The translations under genes were made by a program, and so were the position numbers. 64,000 nt of DNA from positions 62,001 through 126,000 of the forward strand of contig MU119349.1 in the NCBI GenBank assembly GCA_014904845.1. The letters are read 5' to 3'. The DNA comes from Acephala macrosclerotiorum (taxonomy: Eukaryota; Ascomycota; Leotiomycetes; Helotiales; Mollisiaceae). The notes under the pieces were generated by a model. The model was not told where the DNA came from, ran no database searches, and saw nothing but the letters and a program-made list of their open reading frames with translations. This document shows positions 11,312 to 22,969 of this stretch, piece after piece; position 1 is the first letter of the stretch, and every line of letters starts with the position of its first letter.

Positions 11312-12071
11312 CATTAACAACACTGGCTCTTGCTTGCCTAGCAAGAACTTTTTTGGTCAACATTGACCCTGACGAGAGTGTGGAAGTCCGAAGGAAGACA
11401 AATCCTTCAACTTATCCCAGGTCATAGCGTTATCCTTATCTCCCATTCTCACAGGGGAATCCCCATTCTTTAGCCTATTATAGGCGTGTAAATATTCCGC
11501 CAACTCGGATCATCTAGCTGCAGGGACCTTTAGCCGCCGTAAATCGTCAGGAGTGGTGGAAAGTGGATGCGATTCGGCACCGAGATTCTCACCAGGCGCA
11601 TCAACCGATTGAGTGCTGAGTGCTGAGTGAGCAAGATGATTCGAACACTCTCCATGCTCTACTTAGCTATACCATGTATCATCAAACGAAAAGATGATGC
11701 AAAGTAAAAGGAAGTGTGGTGTGTAGGACTGCGCCACAAGCAAGTAGAATTGGCCAAGGGGCAGCGCTAAGCACTAAACGAGAATAAGGCGCAGAATCCC
11801 GGAACCGAAGCCCATTTTGAGGAGGTTCGGCAACTTAATTCGAAGAGCGCTCCTATCGTAGGCTTCCAATTAATGCAATCTATGGCGAAAGATGTAGAGT
11901 GCCCACGCCCCATGGTACATCGGCCCCAACACGATGCTGCCGCACCATTTTCCCATGTCTCGAAGATCTAAGATCCCTCTCTTCAAACCTCGACTGTTTT
12001 TTTCTCCTTTTTTTGCGCAGGTCCTGGAATCGTTCTGCACTATCTAAGCAAAGGCTTGGTGCGGATGGCTG
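11312..12071. other. Intergenic, no gene seen
   Basis: Only short frames; probably the promoter of the gene starting at 12072. Confidence 0.55.
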
Positions 12072-13309
12072 ATGGCGCATAATGGGGGCCAGTTTAGGGC
12101 AATTGTCAAGAAACCGTGGCTGGGAGCTTCGATCGTGTGTCTATTTATAATCTGGATTTCGCTGTGGGCCTTGAACTGGAGTCCAGTGACGAAGTTGGTA
12201 GATGTTGTAGGTTTCATCGTTCTGAGACCAAAGGCCTTACCTTACTGACAAGACCAAATCCGCAGACTCACGATATCGTCGCTCCAACAACAAAAACGAC
12301 AGTCTTTCCACAGACACCAACGCTCCCTCCGTTCTTGTTGAGAGAGAATGAGACGGATGTCGCAGATCGACCACTGATCGTGTATGCCTTTTTCGAGAGT
12401 GTGAATGCGAGGATCAATCTGATATTCTTTATCGCGCACGCCCTTCACGATGCGGCGGATTTCTTCTTCATCTTCAATGGCGAGACAGAGGCTATGAATC
12501 TTTTGCCTAATGCGACGAATATCCGATACGTCCACCGAGAAAATGATTGCTATGATTTGGGATCGTATGCTGCAGTCTTGATCAAGGATGATTTGTACAA
12601 ATCATACAATCGATTCATCATGATGAATGCCAGTATTCGAGGGCCGTTCATCCCATACTGGTCCGATGGGTGTTGGAGCGATAGGTATCTAAGCAAAATT
12701 ACAGACTCGGTGAAGGTAAGAGATACGTTAAAATGAAGTGCTGAAGCATGTTTGACAAGGTCGTACTAACTCCTTTATCAGCTTGTGGGGATGACCATAA
12801 ACTGCATTCCCATCAACCACATCCAATCCATGATCCTAGCCACAGACCGAATAGGCCTCGAGATACTTCTCTTCCCAACAGAAGCACAAATCCAGGTCTT
12901 CCGCGACTCCCTCCCACCATACCCCTACGTCCCAGAATCCCACCCGGCGTACGCTGTCCCCCAACTCGAGCACCCAGGCATCAACTCCTGTCCCCACGAA
13001 TACTGGCACGCAGTCTCAGTCGAAGTACATGCTAGTGCCCTGATAAAAGCAGCTGGATACAAAATCGACGCTATGATGGCAGCTTTCCACAAATCGGAGA
13101 AATATGAAGAGGAATGCGAGGGAGATCTGACGAGTCCGGATGTTCTATATGAGAATTCGTATTGGGGGACAAATATACATCCTTTTGATACCATTTTTGC
13201 GAAGAGTAATAGGGGGACGAATGCGAAGGTTATGAAGACGTTGACGGAGTGGACTGATGGGAGGCAGTATAGTAGTTACGATGTTTGTCGCTCAAGCTTG
13301 AGTCGGTGA
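12072..13309 (+). CDS. Type II membrane protein, glycosyltransferase-like (unconfirmed)
   Basis: Three exons, join(12072..12197, 12266..12715, 12782..13309), 367 aa. The start at 12072 places one hydrophobic segment (WLGASIVCLFIIWISLWAL, about residues 16-34) after a short basic tail, a type II signal-anchor layout typical of Golgi enzymes. The luminal part has 'ENDCYDLGSYAA', 'RFIMMNASIRGPF', 'CWSDRY' and 'GTNIHPFDT'. Aspartates and a pattern of beta strands are compatible with a glycosyltransferase, but I do not recognise a named family. The frame is continuous through both introns, and both junctions give sensible sequence (VTK-LTHDIV and VK-LVGMTI). Function is inferred from topology only. 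Confidence 0.7.
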
Positions 13310-14000
13310 CGTAACGACTAGTTGCTGTTCAGGGGTGGAGTAGGACGAATCATGGTGAAACGATACACTTGATAACTTCCAATAAAAGTAATTGAACAAA
13401 TCCTAGCCACTAGGCCATGGAAAACTTATTGAAATTGTCATTTTGCTTTTGTGCGTCCCTCTTGAAGCAGCGCGAGAACAGGAGGTACGGAAACCTCGGG
13501 AAGCAAATGACCGGCATGGAATGAACATATTAAATGTTTGATTGACACGTCCTTCGGTTTCCATCGAGAAAAGCTCGATGTCAGCAGCTTACCCATAGTA
13601 GCCATCATATTTTATTGTGCCTTTTTTCAATGTCTTTTGTCTTTTGTGAACTTCTAGTTTTGTTGAGCAGGAGAAGGATGGAAGGAAAGGCTCCGCGGGA
13701 GGGTTCGTAAGATTACCTTCTCAGTCAGCGCTAAAGCACATTTCGAGGATACTCCAACGGTGCTAACGTGGTCCGCTGCTGAATATGGCATTAGGTGGAT
13801 CAAGAAGTAGCCCGAGAGGTCAAGCTGTTCCACGTTCACTGAGGCCACGGCTCCAAGAGAACAAAGCAAGAACCGTGAATCATAGTCTCGGAGTTACATG
13901 ACAAGACTTAGTCTCCATCTTAACCAACACTTCACAGCCAATCCCAAAACTCCTCGCTATCCAATATCCAATTACCCAATCCATATCCATCCAAGACCTC
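13310..14000. other. Intergenic between convergent genes
   Basis: No supportable gene. It holds the two 3' ends. Confidence 0.6.
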
Positions 14001-17000
14001 TCAATCCCTCTTCCCCTTCCCCTCACTCTCACTCGCTGTACTATCAAAACTAAACTCACTCTCCCTAACTGTAAACGAAAAATCTGTCTCCCCCACCAAC
14101 TCCCTAACATGATCCACCAGCCTTCTCAAATCATCCGTCACAAGACTACTACAAACCTGCAACACCGCATATGCACTATACCCTGGCTCCTCCACATGTT
14201 TCGCATCCAGAATCCCTTTGTCTAATTTTTCTAGTCGACGACTTAGGTCGTAAGGTTCGGGCAATTGGATGTAGGGAGGGAGAGCGGAGCCGGTTTTTAC
14301 ACTGGCGGAGAGGAGGGAGAGGATGGAGGTTATAGAGTGCGAGGTTGGACCGATTGAGTCGACGAGCGTCATTAGGTCGTTGAGCCATTCGCGGCGGCGG
14401 GTGGGTTCGGTGTTAGGGTATTTAGCGCCGTTTTCTATTGTCCAGGATTCTAGGGAACAGGAGAGTCAGGAAGTGATCTTTAGAGAATATTGCGAGGGGA
14501 TGCTCGAGAGAAATTATTGGAAGCTTCGAATTAGGAAGGGGGTTCTTTTGGGTTTACTCACGGGTTGCGTATGCCATGAGGGAGAGGTAGTTCATTATGT
14601 TCATTGAGCGGAGGGTGATGCCGTCGTACGTTTCCTAGATGGTGTCAACCAAGTTCGAAGTCTGACGATGTGTTCGGAGCAGTAGATTGGGGTGAGAGAC
14701 GTACCCTTGGAAATTTACCACCGATCGTGGGCTCCCATTTCTGCCAGTCTGCATGCTGCTTCAAAGATGGAAGAAGAAGTAACAATTTGCCAAAGATTTT
14801 ATGGCGTGCCTTCTCCAATGCTTTACCAGGAGAGGACTTCAAAGTCATATCCCCTTCTCTGTCATGCATCCGAGCACCAATAGTCGAGTGCACGACACTG
14901 TAGAAGTTGGCAAGAAGGTAGAGCGTTGAGCCAAGGTCTCGTCGAAGCCAGCCTTTATCGGAAAGAGGGTATGGGAAGATCGTCCAGATGAAAGCCACGA
15001 ATGAACCGCCAGCAACACATGCCAATCGGTAAGGTGCAAGTTCGTAGATGCTGGGAAAAGTGTCAGCATGACTTCGTGGTAGGGTTGAGCTTGAGCTTAC
15101 GGATAATATGGCTGTCCACTCGATTCGGCTTTGGAGAAATCAGCGCTGCAATCCTAAATCTATGAGTGGTAGACTTACAAGCAGCTAGACCTATCTTCTT
15201 CACTTGCAGTTCATAACCAATGGTCAAGACCTGGGTAACAATAGAAATAAGGAATACAGGCAGAAATCTGGAAAACTTCAAGAAGAAGTACATCTCCAGA
15301 AAGATGAATAGCCACAGGAAGACGATAATGCCTGCTGTGTGTTGATTAACGATGTACCATATGACGATGGATGTGACCATAGCAACAGCCGTGCCAGCTA
15401 CTCGGGCGATGAAGCCAAAAATTGACTGGCCTGAAGTCATGCTCATACCGATTGCCTACAAACATGTCAGTACGGGTGCATTGTCATCATTGATTTAAGT
15501 AGGGAGAAAGAATATCATGGGCAAAGGAGAGTATCCGTACGATGATGATCATTGCCCACACGAGCCGCTGCTCAACGAAGAATGTTTGAGTATCCTTCAG
15601 AAAGGCGACAATGCCGCTAGAAAGAAGGTCAATTCTAGTCTCCACCTCAGTTTTCTAAGTTCTACTCACATTGTCAACGTTGCACAACTAGATTATGTTA
15701 GTCTAAGCAAGTGGGCAAATACAGAGGGACACGGGGTAACTTACGCAACTCTGAATCCAAAAGAAGATTCCTGTGAGCCCAAGAAGTGTGGGATCGTCCG
15801 TAGTCCGTTTCCAAAATGTTGCCACGCAGTCGCTGGCGGAAGGTGTTCCGGATCTTTCTTAGGGCTGAAACCAGAACCTAAATAAATCGTGTTGATTCCA
15901 GCCTCCAAAGAGTCTGGAGACTCGGTGTCAACTGTTGCATCTTCTTGTCCGATGCTCTTGACCCATTTCCAGAGTCTCCTCTGACCTGGAGCAATCAATC
16001 GATTTTTTTTCATCGTCCCATCCACCACCTTTTGATCAGCGAATCTAATGAGATTCAAGATTGCAATTCCACAAGAGTAAAGAAGATGCTCGAGATACAA
16101 GATCAGATAAAGCTGCTGTTGATCTCGACGATGTTGTGCCTCATCAGGTGTAAAATCTTCGTCAATACCAGGGGTTCTTGCGGCGTTGAATTGAGCCTCT
16201 GATAGCCCTTTCTGTCTTGCCCATGCCTTGAGAGTCTCGCCTCGTCTGTTGTAGAATTCTACCATCTTTTGATCTAGATGTTTAGCAAAGTCGGCATCTC
16301 CTGGCTTTGGATTCTCAGCTTTTGCTTCAATATCGTCGCCTTGCTTTGCTTTGGGTTTTGGTGTAAGCTCTAACGCCAAGCTTGCGTGCTCGAGACCTTC
16401 ATCCATGGCTTGGACAACCTGGTTAAGAAGTCAGCCTTGGTCTAATAGCCAGGCGTGGGGCGTTGTCATCAAGTGGCTCAGAGGGTATATTTTTGTCTTA
16501 CCACTTCAAAAGGCTCATGCAATGTCTTCATAATAGCATTCCATGTCTCCTTCTCCTTCTCTTTCTCTTGTGCACCGCACTCTTCCCATTTCTCTGCCTC
16601 ATGATACTTCGAGTTCAGCACCTCAACCCACCCTCGTCGCTCAGCAATTCTCGCAAAAATATCGGTGATTGTACCCATCCCAATCAGCGGTATTAGAATG
16701 CTTCGAAACAGTCTGAAAATCTCATCAAGATCCTGTTGGTCAAGTTTTCCCCAGGCAAGCTCTCTCTTTGCAAACGGCATATCTCCATGCAGTTTGCCAT
16801 GGAGGCCGAGCAGAGCATCGAGACTGCCTTTCAGAGCTTTTGCTTGAACGTTATGGGCAGGATGAGAAGTGTCTTTATTGCCAGCTTTCTTGGTTTTCTT
16901 TTTCTGAACTTCGGCATCTCCATCGGTGCCGTTCACATCATCAGCAGGAGCTGTTGCGAACATATCGCTGGTCTCCAGGCTGGTCAAATACGCTTTCTGA

Positions 17001-18129
17001 GCTTTGAGGGTTCCTCGGATTAAACCAATGTATCCAGCTTGCTCCTCTGTAATAAATCAGCCTTTCGTACTGTATTTCAGGTGGAAAGGACTCACTGAAT
17101 ACAACCTTTCTCGATGTTACTGGGATAATGAAAAGATTGACCGCGGTAGCAAGAGCAAAAGCAGTGAGGAAACCCTTAAGCAATGCCTTGATGAGTGATT
17201 CGCCTGAAGCGATGTTCCGAAATAGAGGACCGTATGTGAAAGCCACGTTGGTGAAAATGGAGTACATGATCACTGGAAATTGGAGAGCTGGGACTTTGGC
17301 TCGCAACGTGTTGGCGAACCAGATGTTCGCGAAGAGCCAGATCGCGCAAACACTTCAAAACAGTCAGCGATTGAGTAATTCTAACGTGGTATTGCAGGAG
17401 TCGGAAAACCTACGCTGCTTGAGAAGAGTTGTACGTCGCTGTTGACCCAGGTGCAGAGGTATGCAATCGAGCCTGAACTCCAGACCAGATACCCAGAAGG
17501 GCCACAGCCTCCAGCAATCAGCATGCACATTCAAGTATCGAGGGAAGATAATGCTCACCGAACCAACGCAAATACCAAGCACATTCAAAACCAACGTCTG
17601 GAAATACTTGGCTCGAGGCATAATAGGCATGGCTATGACAGAAATGATAGCAACGAGATATCCTAAAGTAGAATAGGTCTCTGCCACCGAATCCGCTTGA
17701 TAGAACGCAATTGCTGCAATAACATTCAGCAACTCTTCATCCAACCTTCAACTCTTGTCTAACGCCCAAAACAGGAAACTGTGCCCACTCACCAATAGTA
17801 GGAGCAACACTACCCCTGTTTCTCGTCAGCCCAAATTCCCTCGAATTCTTCAATCATTTCGGAGTTCAATACAAAACTCACTTAAACATCATCATCAGCG
17901 TCCCAACATCTAACCCCAACTTCCCCCACATCTCCTTCAATTTCGACGACTTCTTCTTCTCCTCCCCTGCACTCTCTCCAGCAGCCACATTCTCGGTCTT
18001 CGAGTCATGAACACTCGATTCATCCGCTACTTTTTGTACCTCGTCTTTCTCTCCTTCTCCAGCGTTGGCTAGTTTCCGAGTCGTCCGTTGCTCGGGCACT
18101 TCTGGCTCTATGTCTGCGGCGTCGGCCAT
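14001..18129 (-). CDS. FUSC/ArAE_2-type multi-pass membrane protein (BRE4-like)
   Basis: Fourteen exons, complement(14001..14449, 14562..14634, 14705..15050, 15101..15128, 15179..15455, 15541..15616, 15670..15687, 15745..16418, 16502..17046, 17096..17352, 17414..17508, 17559..17713, 17793..17815, 17882..18129), 1087 aa; every junction keeps frame. An acidic, Lys-rich N-terminus is followed by a six-helix membrane block ('FKGSVAPTIAIAFYQ', 'STLGYLVAIISV'), a long soluble section, a second membrane block ('TSGQSIFGFIARVAG', 'WYIVNQHTAGIIVFLW') and a C-terminal soluble domain. This order matches fungal proteins with ArAE_2_N, FUSC-like and DUF2421/ArAE_2 domains, relatives of aromatic-acid exporters; yeast BRE4 is a member. 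Substrate unknown. Exons of 23, 18 and 28 nt are exceptionally small. Confidence 0.85.
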
Positions 18130-18927
18130 CCTTATTTCCTTTTGAAAGCCTCGTCAATTCCCTCTCAAGTCAATATTTCAATCATCGACCCAATTGAGAA
18201 GCCCTCGATCGAGGTATAGTGCAGAGGAAAGCAAAGGCAGAAGCAAGAGGACAAGATCTGTAATCAACAGAGATTAACCTCGACAACAAAATTTAAACAA
18301 AGTTCACATCTAAGCGTGGTGACGATCGTTGTGGAGCTAAGGCTGAGGTGGAGAATCCTTGTTCCCTGCCAAGCGCGCCAAGGCTAGATCAGATCGGGCT
18401 ACCACTTTGGATGACAAAGGTGTCAGCCTCCCCTACTTGGCGGTTCATGATTCGTCGGGGGGGGTTTATGCATGGGTCGTACTCGCATTTGAAGAATTCG
18501 GATGTCGAATTGGAGGTTCGAATAGCAAATTCCTATTTTGGATGGCGGCATGAATCGATGGGAAGGCAATATTTGCCTCGAACTCGCTTTCCTGGGATTG
18601 ACGGCTAGGAGGGGAAGAGAGTGCCGATTCGCCGATAAAGGGATTCAGAGGTGAACTCGTCAGGTAGACTCAAAAATACGAGACTACTCAAGCTGAGAAA
18701 ATATCATGTCGTCTCTCAGAAGCATTCGCTTTTCTATATTTTGTCTACCACCGCTATGCACCAGATCTAATAATCTGCCTCTATCTATGCGAAGGAAGGA
18801 AATGATTCTCCCAATCCCAACTGCTAACCAGCAGCTGATCCCAAGCAAATTTCACATCCATGCCAAGGCAAATCGACTTCCCCACTGCGTGAGCTCTAGC
18901 AAATCTACCATATTTAGGCGACACCAC
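18130..18927. other. Intergenic, no gene seen
   Basis: Lies between the dehydratase 3' end and the membrane-protein start, both on minus. It probably holds the promoter of the latter. Confidence 0.6.
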
Positions 18928-21428
18928 TTAGAAAAGGTCCGTCATGGCACCATGCGAAGCATCACCGACGAGAGCAGCGTACTTGGCCAAGACACCACGG
19001 TTGACGTTCTTCTTGGGTGGCTTCCATGCCTTGAGACGGGCTATGAGCTCGAATTCGCTAACGGCCATACTCAGGGTGTTGGTTTCGGCTGAGATTGTGA
19101 TCATGTCGCCTTCCTTGACCACGGCGATGGGACCACCAACTTCATTCGAGGTTATTATGAGTTCATAATAGGGACAAAATTATAACGGGTAGGAAAGCAG
19201 AAGGGGAGGAGCGCATCATGGGGAGAAAGTATAGAGCGGGAGAAAGGATAGCAGGCAGAATATCACCCTGAGGATAGAGGAAAGTACGTACCAGCAGCTT
19301 CCGGAACGATATGGCCCACGATGAAACCATGCGAAGCACCCGAGTATCGGCCATCAGTGATGAGTGCAACATTGGTCAACCCAGCACCCATGATAGCAGC
19401 CGAAGCCTTCAATTGCTCAGGCATGCCCGGTCCACCCTTAGGTCCCTCGTACCGAACGACCAGCACCAAGTTTTCACCATGCGGAATCTGCCCGTTGCTC
19501 AATGCGGTATTCAGCTCATCCTCCTTGTCAAAGACCATAGCCTTGCCTGTGAACACCATGCCTTCTTTCCCAGTGATCTTTGCAACAGCGCCGCCAGGTG
19601 CCAAGTTACCACGGAGGACTTGCAAGTGGCCAGTATCCTTGATGGGATTTGAGAGAGGACGGATAATAGTTTGGTCTTGTGGGAGTGATGGATAGGACTC
19701 GATGTTCTGTCCAAGGGTCTTGCCCGTGACAGTTGGAATGTTACCGTTCATGAGACCAGCTGCGACGAGAAGCTTGATCACAGAGGGAGTGCCACCAATC
19801 TTCCAAAGGTCCTCCATGAAATGCTTTCCGCTCGGAGCCATATCAGCTAAGAAGGGGACCTTGTCGCTAACTCGCTGGAAATCGTCGAGGGTTAAGTCAA
19901 CTTCGGCGGTGCCTGCCATGGCGAGAAGATGAAGAACAGCATTGGTGGAGCCACTGAAGAGCGGTTAGCAAGGCTCGAATTGAGAGGGAAATTGTCATAC
20001 CCCAGAGCCATGGTTAGAACCAAAGCATTCTCGAAAGACTCCTTGGTCAACAAGTCTCGTGGTAGGATGTTCTTTTCCATGCAGATCTTGATAGCATCGG
20101 CTGCCTTTTCACACTCGCGCATCTTTGCGGGACTTTCGGCCGGGTTGGACGATGAGCCTGGAAGGCAGAGACCCATGGCTTCGATTGCCGTGCTCATGGT
20201 GTTTGCGGTATACATACCTCCACAGGCTCCTACTCCTGGGCAAGACTTTTGCTCGAGCTCCTCCATGACATCGCAGGGTAATCTGCCCTTCTCACCTGGT
20301 CTCTCGGCAGCCTGGAGCTTACCATAGATGAATGCACCATGTGCCTCATAGTTCTGATTATGTTAGCAAGATTTCTCGGAATTCTTTCTCCAGTCTCGTA
20401 CCGTGCTAATGTTGACATCTTTGTTCAATAGCTTCGAGTGTCCTTTCATAATTGTACCACCATATATCATGACGAAGGGGCGGTTGTGACGCGCAGCGGC
20501 GATGATAACACCTGGCATGTTCTTGTCGCAACCGGGGATTGAGATGTTGGCATCATGATGCTACACTCGTTAGTATTCCTCTTGCTTTGGGACTTGGAGT
20601 TGGAGTTGGAGTTGAGCAGTAATACCTGAGCGCAGGTGATAGTTTCGATCGAGTCGGCAATAACCTCTCTAGATTGTAAAGAGAACCGCATACCCGGACC
20701 ACCCATAGTAATACCATCAGAGACACCTGGTCAGAGGTTAGATTGGGCTGTCTTTACATGGAGGCCTCCATGCGACTGTGTTATACGGACCAATCGTAGA
20801 GTATTGCCATCCCAACATTCCCTGCCTCTCGACCGCAGTCTTGACCAACTTCCCAAGTTTATTCACTAATTAAAACGCGTTAAGTGGCATTCGAGTCACT
20901 GAGGTGTGTGGGCACGTACAATGGGTGCTGTTACACAATGTTAGCGAGAGATTTTCCTTATTTTCCAGACTTGACTTACTTGCACGGATTTCCTTCCCAC
21001 CACACAGTCGCAATTCTATAGATATCAGATCTTGTTTTCCTTTTTCTGCCATTTTCCCCACGTACCCGACTTGAGGAGCAGTCTTCATCATCTCACGGTT
21101 AGGGACACCGGCGGCGTAAAGCATGGCCTACAGAGGTCAGAAAAAAGCAATACCACCACTAGGATCGACCGCATACTTGGGCTCCAGGGTAGTCATGTTC
21201 TAATTGCGAGTCAGAATTATTCCTAGAACGAACGTGGGGTGTCTCACCTCTGGTCAGCTTGTGGCTCCAACGGTTCAAAGCTGGCTTGCCATCAAGGATG
21301 GTACCTGGCTCCAAGTGCGGGAAGTCGAGGTATGCAGGCTTCTCTGGCTTAGCGTTGCCATTGGTGTCTGGCTTCTTCGGGATTCTGTGGCCATTGGTAT
21401 AAGGCTTGGTACCGTTGGTTGACACCAT
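18928..21428 (-). CDS. ILV3: Dihydroxy-acid dehydratase (ILV3-type)
   Basis: Eleven exons, complement(18928..19139, 19292..19953, 20001..20353, 20402..20560, 20626..20726, 20791..20865, 20920..20927, 20980..21015, 21066..21127, 21177..21199, 21248..21428), 623 aa; all phases agree. It converts 2,3-dihydroxy-isovalerate and -methylvalerate to the 2-keto acids of valine and isoleucine synthesis. The three cysteines that hold the Fe-S cluster are in place ([24 protein letters not shown]), as are [16 protein letters not shown] and DGRYSG. Exon 7 from the 5' end (counting by transcription, 20920-20927 is exon 5) shows how fragmented the gene is: exon 5 is only 8 nt. The N-terminus ([13 protein letters not shown]...) lacks an obvious mitochondrial presequence, so it may be one of the extra ILV3 paralogues that many moulds carry. 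The family call is secure; which paralogue it is remains open. Confidence 0.93.
20920..20927 (-). other. ILV3: 8-nt micro-exon of the dehydratase gene
   Basis: CACCCATT on the minus strand, bounded by an upstream ...AACAG acceptor and a GTACG donor. With its neighbours it gives NPC-NTH-LNKLGK, matching the conserved DHAD sequence. Skipping it would place a TAA stop two codons after NPC. Confidence 0.8.
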
Positions 21429-22969
21429 CTTTTATTTGGCTTGTTGTGTGGACGGAAGGAAAAGTGGAAGGTTGAATTTGTGCCGAAGATTGAAAGAAAA
21501 GCTTAACAGACAGGCGAAAAGTAAAAGTGAACGCAAGAAAAGTCTGCTGATTATTTCTGCCCAAGATTCACTTCTGCATGTTTTATGTTAAGTAGCATTT
21601 GCGATTCACTCTGCTCTGTTGTTTCTTGAGCTTGTACCTTTAGGTGCAGATGTCCTGCCTTGCCGACTTGCCCCGCCTTCACGGCTTCGTTCCGTCGCGA
21701 TGAGGGGTTTATATGGGAATAGATTATCCATAATGGTATCCGTCGTTGACACTGGTGAAGATAGTTATCCTGAATGATATACAGACTCCGTGATCGGCAG
21801 TCGTGGGTCGACAAACGAAAGGCCCGTTGTTTGCATGTGTGAAGCACAAGGACGTCAAGGTGACGGAAGACTGAGGGAAAAAAAGATAAAGATGCAGAAG
21901 CTTCCGCATCTCGGTGGAAGTACTGATAAGGGCAGCCTCCAGGCCTAGCACTGCAATGCACTGCAGCTACTGTATAGTTTCCCTCTTGTGCTCTCCTCAG
22001 CAAGAACGAGTCGTTGGCGATTGGCTCCAGCCCCATGCTGACTCGCGCCACCACCAGGGGGTGTAGGATTGTCGGAACGGAATTGACCACTCCATGAAGG
22101 TAAGGTACTTTGAAGATTCCATACGGATGCAGCACTTTAACTCCATATTGAGTACGCTTACCAAAATACAGTAGCAACATGCAGTGGAGTGAGTCGTCCA
22201 ATGCCCTTGGAAGGATTGGTGTGGTCGTCATTACGAGCGAAAAAGACGTCTGATGTGACATGGCATCGAGAGTGATGGCTGTCTCAACTGCGGTGCCAGC
22301 CGCGACCGTCGATGTGGTGCAATAACCTACAGTTGTCCCGGCCTCGGTACCTGAGCCGAGTTGAGCTTCATGGATGTCGAAGTGAGATGCGTTCCTCATG
22401 TGGCTCGTTCCTTCCGTCGTGAGCCTGCGTGGGTGGGGGGTCTGTGTCTGTAAACGCCACCTGTGACCTGAGCCGAGACTTGGTGGATGCTTCCAAATCA
22501 CCGGCATCACGATGCTGCAGCTCCAGCTGCAATAAACACAATCGTTCTCATAGGCAATGAAAGTTGAGATCTGAACCGTATGGCATTCAGAGAAAATACC
22601 TCCTCTTTCTTGCTTTGGCACCCCTGTTGCTACCCGAGAGCCCAATCCAATGCCGTCATATTCGCACGTTCTCTACTTCTTCGACCCCTCAGAATATCTA
22701 TTATCAGATTTTCTCCTGCCACCAGCATCGCAGATCCCGTCTTCTAAAACATCGACTACGGATGGCCAGAGGTATTTCCCGGCCCGGTCACGTTGTTTCA
22801 AGGCAATTGATGTCCGCACACGTCCCATGCAGCCGGTCTGCAAGAGAGTTTTGATTAGCTAGAGAACGCCTTGTTGGTATCTCTGACGCTGTCATTGTGC
22901 GACTGAGACGTTGCGCACGGAAAAAGGAACCATCTCCTGGAACCCTGCTGGCGTATTCTTAAATCCAAG
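21429..22969. other. Region between dehydratase and hydrolase-phosphatase starts
   Basis: Divergent promoter space of 1.5 kb. It contains an unexplained 1095-nt open frame on minus (21551-22645), listed separately. Confidence 0.5.
21551..22645 (-). CDS. Long open reading frame of doubtful reality
   Basis: An uninterrupted 364-codon frame from an ATG. The predicted protein is rich in His, Ser, Cys and Thr and shows no recognisable domain, signal peptide or membrane layout. A frame this long is rare by chance in DNA of this composition, and no real gene lies opposite it. However, it covers the region just upstream of the dehydratase start, where the promoter should be. It could be an orphan gene, part of a spliced gene, or chance. 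Confidence 0.25.
   Translation of the reverse strand: MGSRVATGVPKQERGGIFSECHTVQISTFIAYENDCVYCSWSCSIVMPVIWKHPPSLGSGHRWRLQTQTPHPRRLTTEGTSHMRNASHFDIHEAQLGSGTEAGTTVGYCTTSTVAAGTAVETAITLDAMSHQTSFSLVMTTTPILPRALDDSLHCMLLLYFGKRTQYGVKVLHPYGIFKVPYLHGVVNSVPTILHPLVVARVSMGLEPIANDSFLLRRAQEGNYTVAAVHCSARPGGCPYQYFHRDAEASASLSFFPSVFRHLDVLVLHTCKQRAFRLSTHDCRSRSLYIIQDNYLHQCQRRIPLWIIYSHINPSSRRNEAVKAGQVGKAGHLHLKVQAQETTEQSESQMLLNIKHAEVNLGQK

Noticed and set aside
14001..21428. Dehydratase beside a transporter as a self-resistance gene of a biosynthetic cluster
   Set aside because: No polyketide, terpene or peptide synthase, no tailoring enzymes and no cluster regulator occur in the window.
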